A stretch of DNA of 64,000 nt. Source: Shimia sp965227725 (GTDB taxonomy: Bacteria > Pseudomonadota > Alphaproteobacteria > Rhodobacterales > Rhodobacteraceae). The position numbers and the translations under genes were made by a program. The DNA is taken from positions 477,128-541,127 of the forward strand of contig NZ_CBDDGH010000004.1 in NCBI RefSeq assembly GCF_965227725.1, read 5' to 3'. Shown one piece after another: positions 25,770-33,481 of the stretch (position 1 is the first letter of the stretch; each line of letters opens with the position of its first letter). A model generated the notes under the pieces. It did no database searches, had not been told where the DNA came from, and saw only the letters and a list, made by a program, of their open reading frames with translations.

Positions 25770-26714
25770 TCAGCTGCTTTGGCGCACCGCGCGCGGCGTT
25801 GTGCCAAAGGTCTCTTTGAACGCCCGCGTCATGGCGGCAGGAGTCTGATAACCCGCGCGCAGGGCGATTTCAGCCACGCTCAGGTCTGTCTCTGCCACAA
25901 GCTTGCGCGCCAGATTGAGCCGCATACGCCGATACACCGTTGTCGGTGGCGCGCCCAATTCTGCACGCATCCGGCTCTCAAGTGTCTTCTGTGTGGCTCC
26001 AGCGCGCGCCGCCACCTGCCCGATGCTGAGCGGCACTTCCAGATGCTCCTGCATGACCCCCAGCGCGCGGCTCACCAACCGCCCCGCCGGGCTGGCACCC
26101 CCGCTGTGAGAGCGCGCGCTGTCGCGCGTCATGAACAGCTGCGCGACCTCCAGCGCCAAGGCCTGTCCATGCGCCTGCCCAATCAAATGCAACACCAAAT
26201 CAAACGCCGCCATCGCCCCCGAACAGGTGATGCGATTGCCGTCGACCACAAACCGCTCGCGCAACACCTCAACGTCTGGAAACCGCTCCGCAAAGGGCGT
26301 CAGCTCTTCCCAGTGGATCGTGGCACGCCGCCCCTCCAGCAGCCCGGCCTCCGCCAGCAGCCAACTGCCCGTGTCCATGGCCGTGATGACCGGAAAGCGT
26401 TTGTCCGCCGCCCTCAAAGCTGCCTGTGTGGCCCACCCACCGAGATCCCGAAACCCGTAAGAGGGCATCACAATCAACATATCCCCCGTGGCCTCTGCGA
26501 TACGCCCATGCGGCGCAACAGACAGGCCAGAGGAGCTCTCCACCGGCTCCCCTTCCAGAGAGAAAAACTGCCACAGAAACAGCGCCTTGCCGGAAAGCAT
26601 ATTGGCCGCACGCATAGGCTCAATCGCATTGGCAAGGCAGTGATTGGAAAATCCATCAAACAGCAGAACCCCGACCCTCTGCGCTGCGGCGTGATGATTT
26701 TCCCAAATTCGCAT
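25770..26714 (-). CDS. GlxA-type AraC-family transcriptional regulator
   Basis: The 314-residue regulator has an N-terminal class I glutamine-amidotransferase-like (DJ-1/PfpI) ligand domain (VGVLLFDGFSNHCLANAIEP, then MLIVMPSYGFRDLG). The C-terminal AraC double helix-turn-helix reads HLEVPLSIGQVAARAGATQK and ARKLVAETDLSVAEIALRAGYQTPAAMTRAFKETFG. GlxA-type regulators often control betaine, carnitine or arginine breakdown (for example GbdR and CdhR). Here it is divergent from an acyl-CoA dehydrogenase gene with 78 bases between them, so it probably controls that cassette. Confidence 0.92.
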   Translation of the reverse strand: MRIWENHHAAAQRVGVLLFDGFSNHCLANAIEPMRAANMLSGKALFLWQFFSLEGEPVESSSGLSVAPHGRIAEATGDMLIVMPSYGFRDLGGWATQAALRAADKRFPVITAMDTGSWLLAEAGLLEGRRATIHWEELTPFAERFPDVEVLRERFVVDGNRITCSGAMAAFDLVLHLIGQAHGQALALEVAQLFMTRDSARSHSGGASPAGRLVSRALGVMQEHLEVPLSIGQVAARAGATQKTLESRMRAELGAPPTTVYRRMRLNLARKLVAETDLSVAEIALRAGYQTPAAMTRAFKETFGTTPRAVRQSS

Positions 26715-26792
26715 GATTCAGGGATATTTCTGCATGATACTCTCCGTCAAGCCAAAGGACGATTTCTGCGAAACAGGATTGGAGCGTGGCAC

Positions 26793-27953
26793 ATGCAATT
26801 TGGCCTGACCGAAGAACAGGAGATGATTGTCTCCACCGTCCGCAGCTTTGTGGAGAACGAGATCTATCCCCATGAGGCGGAGGTCGAACGCACGGGTCAG
26901 GTGCCACATGAGCTCGGCGAGGAGATCAAACAGAAGTGCATCGACCTTGGCTTTTACGCCTGCAACTTCCCTGAAGAGGTCGGCGGCGCCGGACTGTCTC
27001 ATCTGGATTTCACACTGGTTGAGCGCGAACTGGGCCGCGGCTCCATGGCGCTCACCCATTTCTTTGGCCGCCCGCAAAACATCCTGATGGCCTGCAACGA
27101 CGAGCAGCGCGAACGCTATCTTCTGCCCGCTGTGCGCGGCGAAAAAATGGACGCTTTGGCCATGACAGAGCCTGATGCAGGCTCCGACGTGCGCGGCATG
27201 AAGTGTCAGGCCCAGCGCGACGGAGAGGATTGGGTCATCAACGGCTCCAAACATTTCATCTCCGGCGCAGAACATGCGGATTTCTTCATCGTCTTCATCG
27301 CCACCGGCGTCGATGACACGCCCAAAGGCCCCAAAAAGCGCATCACCACCTTCCTCGTGGATCGCGGCACGCCCGGCTTTGATGTGCGCGAGGGCTACAA
27401 TTCCGTCAGTCACAAGGGCTACAAAAACTACATCCTATCCTTTGATGACTGCCGCCTGCCAAATGCGCAGGTCCTTGGCGAGGTCGATGGCGGTTTTGCC
27501 GTGATGAACGAATGGCTCTACGCCACCCGTCTCACCGTTGCCGCCTTCTCCGTGGGCCGCGCCCGCCGCTGTTTTGATTATGCCTTAAACTATGCGTCTG
27601 AGCGCAAACAATTCGGCCAACCCATCGGCAAATTCCAAGGCGTCAGCTTTCAGATCGCCGATATGATCACCGAAATCGATGCTGCCGACTGGCTCACCCT
27701 TTCTGCGGCCTGGCGTCTGGACAACAACCTGCCGTCGAACCGCGAAATCGCCTCCGCCAAACTCTATGCCTCAGAGGCGCTTGCCCGTGTCACCGACACC
27801 ACCCTGCAGATCTTTGGCGGCATGGGTCTGATGGATGACTTCCCAATCGAGCGTTTCTGGCGCGACGCGCGTGTGGAACGCATCTGGGATGGCACCAGCG
27901 AAATCCAGCGCCACATCATCAGCCGCGATCTTCTGCGGCCACTCGGCGCATGA
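26793..27953 (+). CDS. Acyl-CoA dehydrogenase
   Basis: A 386-residue flavoprotein that puts an alpha-beta double bond into an acyl-CoA. The helical N-domain starts MQFGLTEEQEMIVSTVRSFV. FAD-binding text follows (ALAMTEPDAGSDVRGM, WVINGSKHFISGAEHADFF), then the C-domain (SERKQFGQPIGKFQGVSFQI, LQIFGGMGLMDDFPIERFWRDA). The classic catalytic Glu of WEGT-type motifs is Asp here (IWDGTSEIQ, D366). The start was set at the ATG at 26793, which has GGAGCG upstream; the open frame extends much further back without support. It begins a run with a SelW-like protein, an acyl-CoA ligase and a CaiD-like hydratase. Confidence 0.93.
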   Translation: MQFGLTEEQEMIVSTVRSFVENEIYPHEAEVERTGQVPHELGEEIKQKCIDLGFYACNFPEEVGGAGLSHLDFTLVERELGRGSMALTHFFGRPQNILMACNDEQRERYLLPAVRGEKMDALAMTEPDAGSDVRGMKCQAQRDGEDWVINGSKHFISGAEHADFFIVFIATGVDDTPKGPKKRITTFLVDRGTPGFDVREGYNSVSHKGYKNYILSFDDCRLPNAQVLGEVDGGFAVMNEWLYATRLTVAAFSVGRARRCFDYALNYASERKQFGQPIGKFQGVSFQIADMITEIDAADWLTLSAAWRLDNNLPSNREIASAKLYASEALARVTDTTLQIFGGMGLMDDFPIERFWRDARVERIWDGTSEIQRHIISRDLLRPLGA

Positions 27954-28019
27954 TGGAAAGCGTTGTGTTACCTTCGCGGCTGCGGCACAACCTCGGAAAA
28001 GATCCGAGGGGAAAGCCAC

Positions 28020-28295
28020 ATGAAACCTGTCGTCACAATCACTTATTGCGTGGGCTGCAAATGGCTTCTGCGCGCCGGCTGGATGGCGCAGGAACTGTTG
28101 CAGACATTTGGCGAAACCCTCGGCGGCGTGACCATCGCACCAGCCGAAGTGCCGGGCACCTTCAAGATCACTGTGGATGGCACGATCCTATGGGATCGCA
28201 AACGCGACGGAAGTTTCCCGGAAGCCAAAGAGCTGAAACAACGCCTGCGCGATGTGATCGAACCGGAAAGGGATCTCGGCCACTCGGATCGCTAG
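28020..28295 (+). CDS. SelT/SelW/SelH-family thioredoxin-like protein (Cys type)
   Basis: The 91-residue protein has the Rdx fold start VTITYCVGCKWLLRAGW, with a CxxC at residues 10 and 13. The second position of the motif is Cys, not selenocysteine. The family is linked to redox or thiol chemistry but its substrates are unclear. The start has GGGGAAAG upstream. It lies 66 bases after the acyl-CoA dehydrogenase gene; whether it helps that enzyme is unknown. Confidence 0.88.
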   Translation: MKPVVTITYCVGCKWLLRAGWMAQELLQTFGETLGGVTIAPAEVPGTFKITVDGTILWDRKRDGSFPEAKELKQRLRDVIEPERDLGHSDR

Positions 28296-28310
28296 AGGCA
28301 ACTGCTGCAG

Positions 28311-28353
28311 CGGGGGCCAGCCCCCGCACCCCCGGGATATTTAGAGCAAGAGG
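28311..28353 (-). repeat. Dispersed AAATATCC element, copy 1 (hairpin plus core)
   Basis: CGGGGG-CCAG-CCCCCG (28311-28326) is followed by GGGATATTTAGAGCAAGAGG (28334-28353). The reverse complement of the latter is identical over 20 bases to copy 3 at 37517-37536. It lies just downstream of the SelW-like gene, where it may also act as a terminator. Confidence 0.75.
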
Positions 28354-28479
28354 AAAGGGGGCGACGCGCGGCCACCCCCTCCAGAAAGCCCCTCTCGGGC
28401 TTCCCCTTGCACGGTCATCGGCTTCCCAGCCTGTACCGCCCCAAAAATCTGCGCAAAACTGGTTAACAAAACCTTACTT
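28354..28479. other. Intergenic hairpins between two AAATATCC elements
   Basis: The stretch between copies 1 and 2 holds AGGGGG-N-CCCCCT (about 28356-28380) and AAGCCC-N5-GGGCTT (about 28387-28402) hairpins. No gene is apparent. Confidence 0.45.
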
Positions 28480-28510
28480 CCTCTTGCTGCAAATATCCCC
28501 GCCGGAGGCC
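28480..28510 (+). repeat. Dispersed AAATATCC element, copy 2
   Basis: CCTCTTGCTGCAAATATCCC differs in two bases from copy 3 and continues CGCCGGAGGCC, as copy 3 does. It lies in opposite orientation to copy 1, about 27 bases before the acyl-CoA ligase start codon. Confidence 0.75.
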
Positions 28511-28536
28511 AAAAGTCAGTGCGAGAGGGCGGTATC

Positions 28537-30564
28537 ATGACCCGCGATCTCTCAAGGCTGATCCGCCCGAAATCTATTGCCGTGATCGGCGGCGGCGCTT
28601 GGTGTGCTGAGGTCATTCGCCAATGTGAGAACATTGGCTTCTCCGGAGATATCTGGCCGGTCCATCCCAAAGCCGAGTCTGTGTTGGGCCTGCCTGCCTA
28701 CACTGAAATCGCTGCCCTCCCAGTACCACCTGACGCCACCTTCATTGGCATCAATCGCCACGCCACCATCCAAGCGGTTGCCGAGCTCGCCAGTCGCGGT
28801 GCAGGCGGCGCGGTCTGTTTTGCCTCTGGCTTTTCCGAGGCCGCGTCTGAGGACGCCACAGGAGCCAACCTTCAGGACGCGCTGATCACGGCCGCAGGCG
28901 ATATGCCCATTCTTGGCCCCAACTGCTACGGGCTTATCAACGCGCTGGATGGCGCCGCGCTTTGGCCCGACCAACACGGTTGCCGCCCTGTCGACAAGGG
29001 CGTGGCCATCCTCACACAAAGCTCAAACATCGCCATCAATCTCACCAACCAGCGCCGCGGCCTGCCCATCGCCTATGTCGCCACCTGCGGAAACATGGCG
29101 CAGCTCAATCAGGCGGAAATTGCCTCTGCTTTTCTGGATGACCCACGCGTCACCGCGATTGGCCTGCATATCGAGGGTTTCACCGATCTGCGCGCCTGGG
29201 AGACCTTTGCGCACAAGGCCTATAAAAAAGACGTCCCCGTCGTCGCCCTCAAAGTGGGGGCCAGCGACGAAGCACAGGCTGCAACCATCTCCCACACCGC
29301 TTCCTTGGCCGGAAGTGACGCCGGCGCACGCGCTTTGTTGTCGCGCCTTGGCTTTGCCCGTGTGACAGAGCTTCCCGTGTTTCTCGAAACCCTCAAGCTC
29401 CTGCATATGGTCGGCGTACCGAAAGGGCGCAACATTGCCTCGATCAGCTGTTCGGGCGGCGAGGCCAGCCTGATGGCCGACACCGCGCTTGGCACAAATC
29501 TGCGCTTCGCCCCGCTCACGCAAAGCCAAATCCAAGAGCTGCGCGATGTGCTTGGCCCCATGGTCGCGCTCGCCAATCCACTGGACTATCACACCTACAT
29601 CTGGCGCGACGAAGCGGCGATGACACGCGCCTGGGCCGCGATGATGGCACCCGACACCGCCATGACGTTCACAGTGGTCGACTACCCGCATGAAAACCGC
29701 ACGGATTGGGACTGCGCAACCGCAGCAGCCATTGGCGCACGCAAACGCACAGGATGTCCCATCTCCGTGGTCGCAAGCCTGCCGGAACTCATGCCCCCTG
29801 ACGTGGCAAATGAGCTGATTTCAGGTAAAGTAGTGCCTTTTTTTGGCCTGCACGAAGCGCTCGCAGCAACAGATGCGGCGGCCAGCATAACTGCCCCAGA
29901 ACCCCTCCCTCTCGCACTGCCAGGCGCACCATCAAATGCCACCGTGCTCAGTGAAGTGGAAGCAAAGCGCGCACTCACCGAACTTGGGCTGGATATCCCG
30001 GCGCACCAATCAGGCGCCCGCGAGGAAACTGGCAATCTCGCCAAGCTTGCGGAAAACCTCTCGGCCCCTCTCGTGCTTAAAGGTCAGGGCATCGCCCATA
30101 AAACCGAAGCCGGGGCAGTCAAACTCAATCTGACACCGGAAGATCTCGATGCAGCGGCCGCTGCCATGCCAAGTGATCACTTCCTGATCGAAGAGATGAT
30201 CGATGGCGGGGTGGCTGAGCTTTTGATCGGCATCACTCGTGATCCGGCACATGGCTTTGTGCTCACACTGGCAGCAGGCGGCGTACTCACGGAACTGATG
30301 GAAGACAGCGTATCACTTCTCGTTCCAGCAAACCGAGATCACCTATATCAGTCTCTAATGCAGCTGAAATCGGCCAAATTACTCACTGGCTATCGTGGAG
30401 GCGATGCTGCGAACATAGACGCCATTCTCGACGCAACAGAGGCGCTTCAAGCCTATGTCCTTGCCAACGCTTCCACCTTGGAAGAGGTTGAAATCAACCC
30501 GCTGATCTGCACGCCCACACGTTCTGTGGCTGCAGATGCGCTGATACGAAAGGAGATGTCATGA
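28537..30564 (+). CDS. Acetate/acyl-CoA ligase (ADP-forming) family protein
   Basis: A 675-residue fusion of the alpha and beta parts of the NDP-forming acyl-CoA synthetases. It contains a CoA-binding Rossmann domain (LIRPKSIAVIGGGAW), succinyl-CoA-ligase-like domains and a C-terminal ATP-grasp domain (LVLKGQGIAHKTEAGAVKLN, ending LEEVEINPLI). The phosphorylated histidine is expected in ISHTASLAGSD. The reaction is acid plus CoA plus ATP to acyl-CoA plus ADP and phosphate, or its reverse. The start at 28537 leaves out a short upstream extension. It overlaps the CaiD-like gene by 4 bases, so it probably activates the acid that the hydratase and dehydrogenase process. Confidence 0.92.
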   Translation: MTRDLSRLIRPKSIAVIGGGAWCAEVIRQCENIGFSGDIWPVHPKAESVLGLPAYTEIAALPVPPDATFIGINRHATIQAVAELASRGAGGAVCFASGFSEAASEDATGANLQDALITAAGDMPILGPNCYGLINALDGAALWPDQHGCRPVDKGVAILTQSSNIAINLTNQRRGLPIAYVATCGNMAQLNQAEIASAFLDDPRVTAIGLHIEGFTDLRAWETFAHKAYKKDVPVVALKVGASDEAQAATISHTASLAGSDAGARALLSRLGFARVTELPVFLETLKLLHMVGVPKGRNIASISCSGGEASLMADTALGTNLRFAPLTQSQIQELRDVLGPMVALANPLDYHTYIWRDEAAMTRAWAAMMAPDTAMTFTVVDYPHENRTDWDCATAAAIGARKRTGCPISVVASLPELMPPDVANELISGKVVPFFGLHEALAATDAAASITAPEPLPLALPGAPSNATVLSEVEAKRALTELGLDIPAHQSGAREETGNLAKLAENLSAPLVLKGQGIAHKTEAGAVKLNLTPEDLDAAAAAMPSDHFLIEEMIDGGVAELLIGITRDPAHGFVLTLAAGGVLTELMEDSVSLLVPANRDHLYQSLMQLKSAKLLTGYRGGDAANIDAILDATEALQAYVLANASTLEEVEINPLICTPTRSVAADALIRKEMS

Positions 30565-31346
30565 CCGACAGTCCCGTAAAAACCCGGCGCGACGGCGCCA
30601 TCCTTGAGGTCACCCTGGACCGCCCCAAAGCCAACGCCATCAACCTTGTCACCAGCCGGATCATGGGCGAGGTGTTCCGCGACTTTCGCGATGATCCCGA
30701 CCTGCGCGTGGCCATTCTCACCGGCGGAGGCGAGAAATTCTTCTGCCCTGGTTGGGACCTGAAAGCCGCCGCAGACGGCGACGCGGTGGATGGTGACTAC
30801 GGCGTTGGAGGCTTTGGTGGCTTGCAAGAGCTGCGCGATATGAACAAACCAGTGATTGCCGCCGTGAACGGCATCGCCTGCGGCGGCGGACTGGAGCTCG
30901 CTTTGTCCGCCGACATCATCATCGCGGCCGACCACGCCTCCTTTGCGCTGCCCGAAATCCGCTCCGGCACTGTTGCGGATGCGGCCTCCGTAAAGCTGCC
31001 CAAACGCATCCCGTATCACATCGCCATGGAGCTCCTTCTAACAGGGCGCTGGTTTGATGCCGAAGAGGCGCACCGCTGGGGGCTCGTGAATGAAATTGTG
31101 CCGGCTGCAACCCTGATGGAGCGCGCATGGGAGCAGGCCCGCCTGCTCGCCTCCGGCCCACCGCTGGTCTATGCCGCGATCAAGGAGATCGTGCGAGACG
31201 CGGAGGATGCCAAATTCCAGGACGCGATGAACCGCATCACCCAGCGCCAGCTGCGCAGCGTTGATGTGCTTTACGACAGCGAGGATCAGCTCGAAGGCGC
31301 CCGTGCCTTTGCCGAAAAACGTGACCCTGTCTGGAAGGGCAAATGA
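30561..31346 (+). CDS. Enoyl-CoA hydratase, CaiD-like (carnitinyl-CoA dehydratase type)
   Basis: The 261-residue crotonase-fold enzyme reads much like E. coli CaiD: ILEVTLDRPKANAI, GEKFFCPGWDLKAAA, GGGLELALSADIIIAADHAS and the end FAEKRDPVWKGK. The two catalytic glutamates fall at E112 and E132. CaiD interconverts crotonobetainyl-CoA and carnitinyl-CoA. I infer a related betaine-type substrate, but a general enoyl-CoA hydratase is possible. The gene overlaps those on both sides by 4 bases, so the ligase, the hydratase and DUF1810 form one tight unit. Confidence 0.9.
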   Translation: MTDSPVKTRRDGAILEVTLDRPKANAINLVTSRIMGEVFRDFRDDPDLRVAILTGGGEKFFCPGWDLKAAADGDAVDGDYGVGGFGGLQELRDMNKPVIAAVNGIACGGGLELALSADIIIAADHASFALPEIRSGTVADAASVKLPKRIPYHIAMELLLTGRWFDAEEAHRWGLVNEIVPAATLMERAWEQARLLASGPPLVYAAIKEIVRDAEDAKFQDAMNRITQRQLRSVDVLYDSEDQLEGARAFAEKRDPVWKGK

Positions 31347-31792
31347 GCAGACCGGACATCCATGATCTCGCGCGGTTTCTGCCCCGTCAGGCAGCGACCC
31401 ACACGCGGGCTTTGGCCGAGCTCACCGCCGGTCGCAAAGCCACCCATTGGATCTGGTGGGAAATGCCGCAGCTGCGCACTCTGGGTCGTTCACAACGCGC
31501 CCATGACTACGGTCTGGCAGATCTCACTGAGGCCACCGCCTACCTCAACCACCCGCTGTTGGGCCCCGGCCTCATCGAGATGTGCAACGCCCTGCTCCGG
31601 CACCGTACCACACCCATCGTCGACATATTGGGGCCGGTGGACGCGCTCAAGGTCCGCAGCACGGCGACGCTCTTTGCTTCCATCGACAATGCCGACCCGG
31701 CGTTTGCCGAAGTGCTCACGATGTTCTACGGCGGGCAAAAATGCCCCGAAACCGAGGCTCATATTCAGCGCTTTCGAAACAACGCTACATAA
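31343..31792 (+). CDS. DUF1810 protein
   Basis: A 149-residue protein with the DUF1810 hallmarks HWIWWEMPQLRTLG, RAHDYGLADLTEATAYLNHPLLG and FYGGQKCPETEAHI. The family is common and of unknown function, sometimes labelled calpastatin-like. It overlaps the CaiD-like gene by 4 bases and the opposing methyltransferase gene by 8 bases. Its presence in the acyl-CoA cassette may be fortuitous. Confidence 0.9.
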   Translation: MSRPDIHDLARFLPRQAATHTRALAELTAGRKATHWIWWEMPQLRTLGRSQRAHDYGLADLTEATAYLNHPLLGPGLIEMCNALLRHRTTPIVDILGPVDALKVRSTATLFASIDNADPAFAEVLTMFYGGQKCPETEAHIQRFRNNAT

Positions 31793-32396
31793 CCCGTATC
31801 ATCCTTATGTGCGCCGGTGGCATGCGCCCGTAAAACCGTATCTCCGGCAAACGCAGGTCCACTATCTGCCCTGCAAGGGCGTCTAGTTTTTGCGCAAATC
31901 CGCATGTCTCAAAATGCGCCCCATTGATCGACAACGCCAAAAGCCCACCTGCCCGCGTAACCCGCAACAGCTCATCCAGAGCGTCAGGTCCCACATGACC
32001 ATTTGTAAAAGTGCCGGAGCTGACAATCCCGTCATACTGACCGTCTGAAACCGGCAAACCGAGGGTCACATCTGCGGCAAATAGGCTGGAATAGACTCTC
32101 TTTTTCTGTGCGACCTCCAACATTTCAGGCGAAATATCGGTGCCATCAACCAGCATCACCCCAAGCGCTGCGAGCGCCTGGCCACACAGCCCAGTTCCGG
32201 CACCAATATCCAATACGGCCCCACCTCCGCCTGCGTCGACAAACTGCTCCGCCACTTTTTTGGGCAGCACATAATCAGATGCCTCAGCAAACCCCGCGTC
32301 GTAGGTTTCCGCCCATGCGGCATAGAGGCGTCGGGAATCCTCCGGCGTTATAAGCGCATAGGCCGCGTCCAGATAAGGTTTCGATTTTGCACACAT
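31785..32396 (-). CDS. Class I SAM-dependent methyltransferase
   Basis: This 203-residue protein has the SAM-binding motif I VLDIGAGTGLCGQALAALG, motif II region VDGTDISPEMLEVA and motif IV-like YDGIVSSGTFTNGHV. The methyl acceptor is not predictable. Its 3' end overlaps the DUF1810 gene on the opposite strand. It appears to be monocistronic. Confidence 0.87.
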   Translation of the reverse strand: MCAKSKPYLDAAYALITPEDSRRLYAAWAETYDAGFAEASDYVLPKKVAEQFVDAGGGGAVLDIGAGTGLCGQALAALGVMLVDGTDISPEMLEVAQKKRVYSSLFAADVTLGLPVSDGQYDGIVSSGTFTNGHVGPDALDELLRVTRAGGLLALSINGAHFETCGFAQKLDALAGQIVDLRLPEIRFYGRMPPAHIRMIRVM

Positions 32397-32476
32397 GCGT
32401 TATCTCACCCCATCATCATACCTAAAATCAACCCCGCCCCCTTGCCCCTCCTGACAGGGAAAGGCACTGTGCCTTC

Positions 32477-33331
32477 ATGAGCAAAACCCTCCTCTCCCTA
32501 GGTCACGGATACTCCGCCCAGGCACTGGCAAAGCGTTTGCTGCCCCAGGGTTGGACCATCCTTGGCACCCACCGCGACCCGGATCAGGCTGACAAGCTGC
32601 GCGCCCAAGGGGTCACCCCTCTGCATTGGCCGATCAATTTTGACGAGGCGCTGCAGAACGTCACCCATGTTCTCAGCTCGATCCGTCCGGATGATGACGG
32701 TGATCCGGTGCTGCAGATTGGCCGCGACGCGCTTCAGGCGGCTGCGCCACGGCTGCTATGGGTTGGCTACCTCTCCACCACGGGGGTTTACGGCGATATG
32801 GATGGCGGCTGGGTGGACGAAGAGACCCCGCTTGATCCCGGCGGCATCCGAGGTCAGATGCGTGTGAAAGCAGAGGCCGAATGGTCCTCTGTGCCAGATC
32901 TGCCGCTGCATATTTTCCGCCTTGCGGGCATCTACGGTCCCGGCCGCGGCCCGTTTGCAAAACTCCGCCGCGGCACCGCGCGCCGGATCATCAAGAAAAA
33001 TCAGGTGTTTTCCCGCGCCCATGTGGACGACATCGCACGGGTTCTTGAGGCGTCAATGCTGGCCCCAAATCCGGGGCGCATCTACAATGTCTGTGACGAC
33101 ACCCCCGCCCCGCCACAGGACATTCTCGCCTACGCCGCCGAATTGCTCGGCATGGATCCGCCCCCGGAAATCCCGTTTGAAGAAGCCGATATGAGCCCGA
33201 TGGCGCGCAGCTTTTATTCAGACAGCAAACGCGTGCGCAACACGCGCATCAAAGAAGAACTCGGCGTTGCGTTGAAATACCCCAACTACCGGGATGCGCT
33301 CAAAGCCATGCTGGAAGAAGAGCAACGCTAA
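32477..33331 (+). CDS. NAD(P)-dependent epimerase/SDR-like protein (YeeZ type)
   Basis: The 284-residue Rossmann-fold protein starts with SLGHGYSAQALAKRLLPQGW, a glycine-rich nucleotide loop. It carries WVGYLSTTGVYGDMDGGWVDE and IFRLAGIYGPGRGPF, as in extended SDR epimerases and the E. coli YeeZ family. The YxxxK pair of classic SDRs is not obvious. The substrate is unknown. It converges on dxs, with a dispersed repeat in between. Confidence 0.85.
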   Translation: MSKTLLSLGHGYSAQALAKRLLPQGWTILGTHRDPDQADKLRAQGVTPLHWPINFDEALQNVTHVLSSIRPDDDGDPVLQIGRDALQAAAPRLLWVGYLSTTGVYGDMDGGWVDEETPLDPGGIRGQMRVKAEAEWSSVPDLPLHIFRLAGIYGPGRGPFAKLRRGTARRIIKKNQVFSRAHVDDIARVLEASMLAPNPGRIYNVCDDTPAPPQDILAYAAELLGMDPPPEIPFEEADMSPMARSFYSDSKRVRNTRIKEELGVALKYPNYRDALKAMLEEEQR

Positions 33332-33400
33332 CGCGCTAGGCGAAGCGACAAACTCAGAGCGTCACCCGGCTCCATTCCCGGACCCAACGCGCTAATGTCT

Positions 33401-33458
33401 TCTCATTCGGAAAATATCCCGGGGTGGCCACCGTTTGCGGTGGCAGGGGCAGCGCCCC
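33401..33458. repeat. Dispersed AAATATCC element, copy 4, with two hairpins
   Basis: TCTCATTCGGAAAATATCCCGGGG is shared in part with copy 5 (50691-50715). Hairpins GCCACCG-TTTG-CGGTGGC (33427-33444) and GGGGC-AGC-GCCCC (33446-33458) follow. It sits between convergent genes, where it could end transcription. Confidence 0.65.
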
Positions 33459-33481
33459 TATCCGCCCTTTGCCTCAGAGCC

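Noticed and set aside
25779..26792. Long N-terminal extension of the acyl-CoA dehydrogenase
   Set aside because: The extension is antisense to the GlxA-type regulator gene, and the family start with a ribosome site is at 26793.
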